Of a stretch of DNA of 64,000 nucleotides, positions 7,372 to 16,500 are shown one piece after another. The translations under genes and the position numbers were made by a program. Source of the stretch: an uncultured Lachnospiraceae bacterium (GTDB taxonomy: Bacteria > Bacillota > Clostridia > Lachnospirales > Lachnospiraceae). The notes beneath the pieces were generated by a model that worked only from the letters and a program-made list of their open reading frames with translations, was not told the DNA's origin and searched no databases. The stretch's first letter is position 1; every line of letters begins with the position of its first letter. Location: contig CATNCF010000003.1 of assembly GCA_950097145.1 (NCBI GenBank), positions 62,001 to 126,000 of the forward strand, given 5' to 3'.

Positions 7372-8469
7372 ATGAAATTGGGAATCGTAGGTTTGCCAAA
7401 TGTGGGAAAGAGTACGTTATTTAACTCGTTGACAAAAGCAGGCGCAGAATCAGCCAATTACCCTTTTTGTACTATAGACCCGAATGTGGGAATTGTGACA
7501 GTACCGGATGAGAGGCTGAAGAAACTGGGAGATTTGTACCAGTCCAAAAAAGTAACGCCTGCAGTGATTGAATTTGTAGATATTGCCGGGCTGGTAAAGG
7601 GAGCCAGCAAGGGCGAGGGACTTGGCAACCAGTTCCTGTCCAATATCCGTGAAGTGGATGCGATTGTCCATGTGGTGCGCTGTTTTGAGGACAGTAACAT
7701 TGTCCATGTGGATGGAAGTATTGATCCAGTGCGTGATATTGAGACCATCAATCTGGAACTGGTTTTTTCAGATATTGAGATTTTAGAGCGGAGAATTGCC
7801 AAAACCAGCAAAGGGGCCAGAATGGACAAGACCCAGGCAAAAGAATTAAAACTGTTGGAGAGGGTAAAGGCACATCTGGAAGAAGGCAGGCTTGCCAAAA
7901 CTTTTGAAGCGGAAGATGAGGATGAAGAAAATTGGCTGAAAGAATATAATCTTTTAACTGCTAAGCCGGTGATTTATGCGGCAAATGTGGCAGAAGAAGA
8001 TTTGGCAGAGGATGGGGCGGGGAATCCATTTGTCCAGGAAGTGAAAAAGAACGCTTCGGAAGAACAGTGCGAGGTCTTCGTAATCTGCGCCCAGATTGAA
8101 CAGGAGATTGCAGAGCTGGACGATGAAGAGAAAGCCATGTTCTTAGAAGAACTGGGATTGAAAGAATCTGGACTGGAGAAGCTTATCAAAGCAAGCTACA
8201 GCCTGCTGGGCCTGATCAGTTATCTCACTTCCGGGGAGGATGAGACACGCGCCTGGACCATCAAAAAGGGAACCAAAGCGCCCCAGGCGGCAGGAAAGAT
8301 CCACTCGGATTTTGAACGGGGATTTATCCGTGCGGAGGTGGTGAATTACCAGGATTTGCTGGACTGCGGATCTTTAGCGGCGGCGAAAGAAAAAGGTCTG
8401 GTTGGCCTGGAAGGGAAAGAATATATTGTACAAGACGGGGATGTGATTTTGTTCCGGTTTAATGTGTAA
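7372..8469 (+). CDS. ychF: Redox-regulated ribosome-binding ATPase YchF
   Basis: A 365-residue Obg-family P-loop protein. The G1 loop is GLPNVGKST at residues 7-15, followed by the YchF hallmark ANYPFCTIDPNVG and by the G3 element VDIAGLVKGASKGEGLGNQF. The usual guanine-specificity NKxD is replaced by the NxxE-type NVAEED, which is why YchF prefers ATP. A coiled-coil insert and a C-terminal TGS domain, ending with GKEYIVQDGDVILFRFNV, complete the standard layout. It associates with the ribosome and affects translation and stress responses. The ATG at 7372 has no strong Shine-Dalgarno sequence. The next gene follows about 105 bases later and may or may not share the transcript. Confidence 0.96.
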   Translation: MKLGIVGLPNVGKSTLFNSLTKAGAESANYPFCTIDPNVGIVTVPDERLKKLGDLYQSKKVTPAVIEFVDIAGLVKGASKGEGLGNQFLSNIREVDAIVHVVRCFEDSNIVHVDGSIDPVRDIETINLELVFSDIEILERRIAKTSKGARMDKTQAKELKLLERVKAHLEEGRLAKTFEAEDEDEENWLKEYNLLTAKPVIYAANVAEEDLAEDGAGNPFVQEVKKNASEEQCEVFVICAQIEQEIAELDDEEKAMFLEELGLKESGLEKLIKASYSLLGLISYLTSGEDETRAWTIKKGTKAPQAAGKIHSDFERGFIRAEVVNYQDLLDCGSLAAAKEKGLVGLEGKEYIVQDGDVILFRFNV

Positions 8470-8574
8470 GTTTTTCCAAATGGAAGACAGGGATGCTGTC
8501 ACAGAAAGGAATCAAAGAGAATGAAATACATTTCCAGAGAATTAAAAAATTCATAATGCAGGAGGAATCAATGT

Positions 8575-10206
8575 ATGGGAAAGGACAAAAATTGGTGGAA
8601 AAGAGCAGTTGTATACCAAGTATATCCCAGGAGTTTCCAGGACAGCAACGGGGATGGAATCGGCGATTTAAGAGGCATTATTCGAAGGCTGGATTATCTG
8701 GAGCATTTAGGCATTGACGCAATTTGGCTGTCCCCGGTCTGCCAGTCTCCCCAGGATGACAATGGGTATGATATTTCTGATTATCAGAATATTGATCCAA
8801 TGTTTGGAAGCTTAGACGATATGGAACAGTTGATTCAGGAAGCTTCCAAACATCATATAAAAATAATTATGGATCTTGTGTTGAACCATTCTTCGGACGA
8901 ACACCGCTGGTTCCAGGAGGCAAGAAAAAGCCGTGAAAATCCATATCATGATTATTATGTATGGCGGGATGGCAAAGAAGGTACGCCTCCCAATAATATG
9001 CGGGCATGTTTTGGGGGTTCCGCGTGGGAATGGGTTCCTGAAGTGGGACAATATTATTTTCATCAGTTTTCCGTAAAACAGCCTGATTTGAATTGGGAGA
9101 ATCCACAAGTCCGCAGGGAAATTTACCAGATGATCAATTGGTGGGCAGACAAGGGTGTGGGAGGATTCCGCCTGGATGTGATCGACCGGATCGCGAAAGA
9201 ACCTGACAGAGAAATTACAGAAAACGGCCCGCGGCTTCATGAATTTATCCAGGAGATGGCCAGGGAGACGTTCCAGAAGTCAGATTTGATTACTGTGGGA
9301 GAGACATGGGGGGCGGATACGGAACTTGCAAAGCGGTACAGCAATCCAGATGGAAGTGAATTTTCTATGGTGTTCCAGTTTGAGCACATCGGGCTGGATC
9401 AGCAGGAGGGAAAAGAAAAGTGGGATCTGGCCCCTCTTCCATTTTTGAAACTAAAAGAAGTGCTGAGCCGCTGGCAGAAGGAATTGTATCAATGCGGCTG
9501 GAACAGCCTGTTCTGGGATAACCATGATCTGCCAAGAATTGTGTCTCGCTGGGGAAATGATAAGGAATACCGGGCAGAATCTGCGAAAATGCTGGCGGCG
9601 CTGCTGCACGGAATGCAGGGCACTCCGTATATTTATCAGGGAGAAGAGCTGGGCATGACAAATGTGCGTTATGCCATGGAAGAGTACTGTGATATCGAAA
9701 CTCTGAATATGTATCAGGAGCGCAGGGAACAGGGAATTCCAGAAAGCAGTATCATGGATTCCATTTATGCCAAGAGCCGTGACAATGCCCGTACTCCCAT
9801 GCAGTGGGATAGTACAAAAAATGCTGGATTTACCCAAGGAGAGCCGTGGCTTAAGGTAAATCCGAATTATGTGGAAATCAATGCCAAGCAGCAGATAGAA
9901 GATCCTGACTCTGTCTTTCGCTGTTACAAAACACTCATTCACTTGCGCAAAAGGTATGATGTTTTTGCAGATGGAAAATTTGAACTGCTGTTAAGGGATG
10001 ACGAGCGGTTCTTTGCCTATACAAGAGAAAATCAGAAGGAAAAACTGTATGTGATTTGTAACTTCTATGGGGAAACCGCCGATTGCAGCCTGAAGGAACC
10101 TTGGGAACAGATGGAGCTTCTGTATAGAAATTACAAAATGCCGGGAAATGCAAGTCTTTATCAGCCTTATGAGGCCAGAATATATTATATCAAAAAGCAG
10201 CCGTAG
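8575..10206 (+). CDS. GH13 alpha-glucosidase, oligo-1,6-glucosidase type
   Basis: A 543-residue cytoplasmic GH13 (subfamily 31-like) enzyme with no signal peptide. The catalytic triad is visible: nucleophile Asp201 in FRLDVID, acid/base Glu243 in TVGETWG, and transition-state Asp318 in DNHDLPR. The residue right after the nucleophile is Val. In this subfamily Val goes with alpha-1,6 (isomaltase) preference, while Thr or Ala goes with alpha-1,4. It therefore probably trims isomalto-oligosaccharides or panose inside the cell. Two ATGs lie four bases apart (8571, 8575); only 8575 is in this frame, with GGAGG nine bases upstream. The terminator hairpin overlaps the last codons. Confidence 0.92.
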   Translation: MGKDKNWWKRAVVYQVYPRSFQDSNGDGIGDLRGIIRRLDYLEHLGIDAIWLSPVCQSPQDDNGYDISDYQNIDPMFGSLDDMEQLIQEASKHHIKIIMDLVLNHSSDEHRWFQEARKSRENPYHDYYVWRDGKEGTPPNNMRACFGGSAWEWVPEVGQYYFHQFSVKQPDLNWENPQVRREIYQMINWWADKGVGGFRLDVIDRIAKEPDREITENGPRLHEFIQEMARETFQKSDLITVGETWGADTELAKRYSNPDGSEFSMVFQFEHIGLDQQEGKEKWDLAPLPFLKLKEVLSRWQKELYQCGWNSLFWDNHDLPRIVSRWGNDKEYRAESAKMLAALLHGMQGTPYIYQGEELGMTNVRYAMEEYCDIETLNMYQERREQGIPESSIMDSIYAKSRDNARTPMQWDSTKNAGFTQGEPWLKVNPNYVEINAKQQIEDPDSVFRCYKTLIHLRKRYDVFADGKFELLLRDDERFFAYTRENQKEKLYVICNFYGETADCSLKEPWEQMELLYRNYKMPGNASLYQPYEARIYYIKKQP

Positions 10207-10216
10207 GCTGCTTTTT
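10192..10216 (+). terminator. Terminator overlapping the GH13 stop codon
   Basis: AAAAAGCAGCC at 10192-10202 pairs perfectly with GGCTGCTTTTT at 10206-10216 around a 3-nt loop. The TAG stop (10204-10206) lies in the loop and stem, so the coding region runs into its own terminator. Confidence 0.9.
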
Positions 10217-10510
10217 GATTGAGTACTGGTAAGGAAATTCTCACATGATTACTTGTATTATTTGCAGTTTTGTCTTACATAGACAATCATAAGAAGAAAT
10301 TAATATATACAGAAAAATGCAGAAATTGCCAAAAAATATAAAAAACTTAATATAAGAAACATTTTCTTGTGCATTTCCTATAGTTTTTGGGGATGAAAAA
10401 AGAGTTGTAGTGTGCAAAAATTATGTTACATTTCTAAAAACCTAGAAGGATTGTGGAAATTTTGTATAAAATTTTAACAATTCCTTCCCCAAAAAGAAAG
10501 GAGCGCTATA
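10217..10510 (+). other. AT-rich leader before the giant GH43 gene
   Basis: About 290 AT-rich bases with no plausible gene. One weak promoter candidate, TTGCCA at 10326-10331 with TAATAT at 10348-10353 (16-bp spacer), would give a long 5' leader. I see no clear riboswitch or operator palindrome. AAAGGAG at 10497-10503 is the ribosome site for the GTG start. Confidence 0.4.
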
Positions 10511-13500
10511 GTGAGGAACGCACTGAGAAACGGATGGAAACGTGTCTGCTCTGTGATTCTGGCGGCGGCAATGGTTTTTACCATGCTTCCGGTAAACATG
10601 CAGGCAGCCACAACATCATCATCGAATGGTGATGGAACTTTCAATAATCCAGTCATTTACGCAGATGTGCCGGATATTGACATCATACGTGTAGAAAACG
10701 CGTATTACATGGTCAGTACGACCATGCATTTATCTCCGGGATGCCCGATTATGAAATCTACGGATCTGGTAAACTGGGAGATTGTAAACTATGTATATGA
10801 TATTTTGGGCGACACAGACGCCATGAACCTCAGAAATGGGGAAAGCATGTATGGCAACGGCCAGTGGGCGGCAAGCCTGAAATATCACAATGGCACTTAT
10901 TATGTGGCGTTCAACAGCAACACCACAGGGACAGCTTATCTCTATACTACGGACGATATAGAGAAAGGCGCATGGACCAAGACCACATTAAACGGTTCAT
11001 TCCATGACATGTCATTGTTCTTTGACGACAATGGCAAAGCCTATATCCTCTATGGAGGCGGGCAGATTAAATGTGCGGAGCTGTCGGAAGATCTGAAAAC
11101 TGTGAAAAAAGAAACGGAGCAGCAGCTTTTTGACGTGAAAACGGAAGAGTGGGGCGAAGATAAGATTGGAACCGGCCTGGCAGGCGAGGGAACACATATT
11201 ATGAAAAAAGACGGATATTACTATGTGTTCAATGTATGCTGGCCGGACGGCGGCGTGCGCACTGAAATCTGCCACAGGAGCAGAACATTCCCCAGTACAG
11301 AATGGGAGAATAAGGTAATCTTAAAAGCTGACTTCCAGAATCACGGAGCAGGCGGCGGAGTGGCACAGGGAGCGGTAATTGATACTGCAGACGGAAAATG
11401 GTACGGCTTTATGTTCCAGGATCACGGAGCAATCGGCCGCGTTCCAGTTCTCACAGATTGTACCTGGATCGAGGACTGGCCAATGCTGGGCAAGGACGGC
11501 GACGGCCAAACAGTGGAAGAGACAATGCCCCTTCCAGTGGCAGGCAGCGACAGCAAGTCATTGGCAAAATCGGATGAATTCTATAACGATGCAGAACACA
11601 GGGTATTTGAAGCAGGGCAGGCAGACGCTGCCGTGGCAAAGACTTATAATTCTGCGGCTGCCTTCAGTTCCGAAGAGGCAGATACCATAGAACTCGTGGA
11701 AAATGGGAATTTTGAAAAAGGAACCGAGGGCTGGGCAGGATTTGAAAACGGAGAAATAGAAACTGTCGTAACGGCTACCGATGGGACAGAGAATAATAAT
11801 CATGTATTACATGTAAAGAATAGAAAAAATTCTTCCTCCAGCGCTATGTATGATCTGACAGGAAAGCTGAAAAAGGGAACTGCATATACGGTGAAAGGCA
11901 AAATGAAATATGCAGGCGGTCCGCAAACAAAGAAATTTACTGTAAGATTACAGCATAACCCAAATGGAGCAGAGAGACCCTTTGAATACCGGACTGGGAT
12001 TGGAGAAATTGAACTTCAGGAAAATAAATGGAAAGCGTTTGAATTTTCTTATACAGCGGCTGATTTGGTAAGTAATGGTAAGACATTTGAGTTTAGTACA
12101 GATAATAACTATTTCTTTATTGAGGAAAGTAAATATGTAGCCGATTCATCAGCAGATGTTAATTCTGGTATGGATTATTATCTGGATGATATCTCCATTA
12201 CTTGTGAAAAACAAGAAGTTATCGAATTGATCCCTGACGGTTCCTTCAAACAGGGTCAGGGCAAGTGGACTGCAAATTCGCCCGCTGTTGTTACAGCAGT
12301 AAGCAATGAGGGGCATGAAGACACAGACTGTCTGAAAATAGCAGGATGTAATGACGGTGGCTGGAGCGGGATCAGCTATAATCCCGATGGTAATCAGCTC
12401 TCTGTGCTTCCAGGTAAGAATTATACCTTTACCGCATGGGTAAAATATGAAGGGACGGGAGAGGAAACAGCAGAGATTGTTACAACCATCAAAGGAGCCC
12501 TGGACGGGAAAGATTCTTATGAAGATATGGCCAGGGTAACGGCTAAGGCAGGCCAATGGGTAAAAATGACAGGCAGCCGGAAGATGCTGAACTATGACGA
12601 CGGCAAAGCGTTTATTTATATACATATGCCCGGCGCCACTGCAGAAAAGCCGCTGAGTTTCTACCTGGACGACGTATCCATGTCAACTCCTTCTGATAAC
12701 CTGATTAAAAACGGCTCCTTTGAAAACGGGCTGAAGAATTGGGAGGCAAAGGGAGGAGAAGGAACGCTTTCCATTGCAGCGGATAAAGTCCATGACGGCG
12801 CCAGCAGCGTGAAAGTTACGGATCGCAAAGACACCGCAAGCGGGCCGGCGCAGAGCCTGGGCAGTAAAATGAAGATTGGAAATCAGTATACCGTTAGCGC
12901 ATGGGTACTGTATGAAGAAGGCCCGGATGAGAAGCAGTTTTACCTGACATTAGAGAATGGGGAGTATAATGCAAAAAATATGGCGGGTAAAATGGTGCCC
13001 AAAGGCCAGTGGACAGAGATTAAAGGAACCTGGACCATGCCGGACGACGCCAGGACAGGCGTAGATAATATTTTGTTTGTGGAAACAGAATGGGTTGAAA
13101 AACCCAGCCAGGAAAATGATCTGATGGATTTCTATGTAGACAATGTAACCATGACGGAGAAAGTGAAGGACAAAGAGCCGCCAGAAGCCGGCGAACATGA
13201 TTACAATGGCTCCAATCTGGATCTTGTATGGCAGTGGAATCACAACCCCAATAACAATAACTGGTCGTTGACAGAACGAAACGGCTGGCTGAGACTGAAA
13301 ACCGGAAGCAAGGCTTCCAGCCTGCTGAATGCAAGGAACACGCTGACCCAGAGAACCTTCGGTCCAGTCTGCTCCGGAGCTGTCAAAATGGATATCAGCA
13401 ATATGAAATCAGGGGATGTTGCGGGCCTTGGTTCTCTCTCCTTTAAATACGGCTATATTGCAGTAAAGAAAGAGGGAGAAAATGCAAAGCTTGTGATGAT

Positions 13501-16500
13501 GGACGCTTCCGGCAATTATCAAAACGAAAAAGATAAAACGCTTGTGGATGCTCCTGTAGAGAAAGCCAGCGTGGACTGTACCAGCAATATTGTCTATCTC
13601 AAAGAGGATTTCAATTTTGCAGGAAACGAGGGCGGCACGGGCAAAGATACTGTAAGTTTTTACTACAGTTTTGACGGAAAGACCTGGAACCAGCTTGGGG
13701 AAGCTATGCAGCTGAGATATGAACTGATACATTTCATGGGAAGCAAATTTGCAATCTTTAATTATGCCACAAAGGTAAAAGGCGGTTATGTAGACTTCGA
13801 TTATTTCCGCGTATCCGATAAGATCACAGGAGCTGAGCAGCCTTCTGGAACCTGGAATGCAACTATGACCGCGTCGCCGGAAGAGATAAGCGGCGTTGCC
13901 GGCAGCGAATGCGAAGTGAAACTGAATTTAGATAAACTGGAATCCGGGAATCATACCGGCCTGAAAGCTTCCATTTCCATACCAGATATCATGACGGTGG
14001 AGGATGTGGTATTTTCAGAAGCAATCAAAGGAGAAGCAAATTATACATTTGCCAACGGCAGGCTGAATATCACGGTGAAAGGAAATGACGTTTCCTTTGC
14101 AGCAGAAGACAAATTGTTTGCCACAATCAAATTGAAGCTCAAAGGCTATGTGGACAAAGACGAGACTGTGACAGTCAGCGCAGACTACATCAGGACCGAA
14201 AGCGGCGCGGTAGAGTATCAGGTGGATAACTGCAGCGCATCTATAAATTTAAAATACCTGGATACCCAGGCGCTGGCTAAGAAACTGGGTTATGGAAATC
14301 CCATTACGACCCATGAATTTGGTGCAGACCCCTATGCCATTATCTATGACGGCAGGGTATATGTGTACATGACGGCAGACGACTATGAATTTTCCGATAA
14401 GGAGAATCCTTATTCCAATAATTTCGGATACATTACTACCCTCCGGGTCGTATCTTCCGCAGATTTGGTGAACTGGACAGATCATGGGGAAATTGACGTG
14501 GCAGGCTCGAATGGGGGAAAGGGTCCTGCAAAGTGGGCCAGCCATGCATGGGCGCCGGCCGTTGCCTATAAGCAGATTGACGGCAAAGATAAATTTTTCC
14601 TGTATTTTGCAAATGACGCTTCTGGAATTGGAGTACTGGAAGGCGACAGCCCGATAGGTCCATGGAAAGATCCCATTGGCGAGGCTCTGATCACTGGACA
14701 GACGCCGGGATGCCAGGGCGTGGTATGGTGCTTTGACCCGGCAGTGCTTGTGGACGATGACGGCAGCGCATACATTTACTTTGGGGGCGGCGTTCCCGAT
14801 GGCCAGCAGGACAATCCTAAGACGGCAAGAGTAGCAAAACTGGGCGAGGACATGATCAGTATCGAGGGCGAGGCAAAAGAAATTGACGCCCCCTGCATGT
14901 TTGAGGACGGCGGAATCTTCAAATATAACGGGAAATATTATTATTCCTACTGCTCTAATTTTGTCGAACCGCACAAGGAAGGGTATCCTGGATATGGAAG
15001 TATCTGTTACATGGTAAGTGATAATCCTATGGGGCCGTTTGAGTATAAAGGAGAAATTTTCAGCAACCCAAGCGTTTGGTTTGGCGTAGGCGGAAATAAC
15101 CATCATGCAACATTTGTATACGAAGGAAAGAGTTACTTTATTTACCATGCACAGACCGTTTCTAAGGCATTGGGAATTGAGAAAGGCTATCGTTCTACTC
15201 ATATTGATAAAATTGACATGAATAGCGACGGTACCATCAAGAGCATTAAAGGAACCTATACAGGAATTCCGCAGCTTCGCGGGATAAACCCCTACGAGAG
15301 AATCGACGCGGAAACCATTGCATGGAACTCAGGGGTAAAGGCGGCTGCTTGTAAAGAGCCCGGAAAATTATTTGATGATTACAACATGGTATTGACGGAT
15401 CTCCAGGATGGCGACTGGACGTCTGTATCACAGTTAGAATTTGGCGATAAGGGAACCGCGCAGTTTGAAGTATATGCGGCCTCCAAAAAAGGCGGAAAGA
15501 TCGAAATCCGTCTGGAAAGTCCCCAGGGCAAATTGGTTGGCACAGTGGATGTTCCGGCAACGAGAGGCAATGATACCTACCAAAAAGTGAGCTGTGAAGT
15601 GGAAAATATTACAGGAACCCAGAACGTGTTCTTAGTATTCCATGGAAATGAGCCCAGTGCCGCCCTTACGGTTTACCGTGAGAAGTTAGACGCCCTCAAA
15701 GGGGCTGTGACAGCGGCAGAACAGACTCTTACAGCCAAACAGCAATTACAAAGGCAGATTGACAAAGCCGGAAAATTGAAGTCGGGAATGTCCCAGGCAG
15801 AAGCAGAAGCTTTTCAAGATGATATCAGGGAAGCAGAGGCAGTACGTGATAAGACGGATGCCACAGATCAGGAAGTGAAAGATGCGATAACGAAGCTGAA
15901 TACTTTAATGGATCAAAAGGATTCTGCAGCCCCCATAGAAGATAAAACTGCCATTCTCAAAGAAAAGCTGGATTACAAAATAGCTGAGGCAAAAACACTT
16001 CTTGAACAGTTGCCAGATACAGAGAAGGCGGCCCTGCAGACGGCGATTGATGAAGTGAACGAATTCCTGAATTCAGATAATATTATGAACGTGGATTACT
16101 ATCAGTTTACACCAGTACCGCCCACAGAACAGCAGATTACAGATATGAATCAGCAGATCACTGCTGCTAAGGAACTTTTAGAAAAACTGAGCGGTGCAGA
16201 TAAGGAAAAACTGCAGGCAGCCATCACAGAGGCAGAAGCAGTTCTCAAGAAAGAAAACCTGGCCAAGGAAGAGCTTCAGGCAGCGTTGGATAAACTTACA
16301 GCGGCAGTAAAAGCGGCAGAGGAAATCATAGAAGCAGGAAAGCCAGTGGATGAGCAGTTAAGCAATAAGATTGCAGAAGCCAAGAAACTCTTGGAAGGCT
16401 TAAGCGCAGAGAAGAAAGAAGCGCTGCAGGCGGCAATTACAAAGGCAGAAGAAGCGCTGAAAAAACCGGGAGTGACAGAGGCAGAGCTAAAAACAGCGTT

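Noticed and set aside
14249-15202. Long minus-strand open frame (317 codons) opposite the second GH43 domain
   Set aside because: It is antisense to a strongly conserved catalytic region, has no ribosome site or family resemblance, and arises from the codon pattern of the plus-strand gene.
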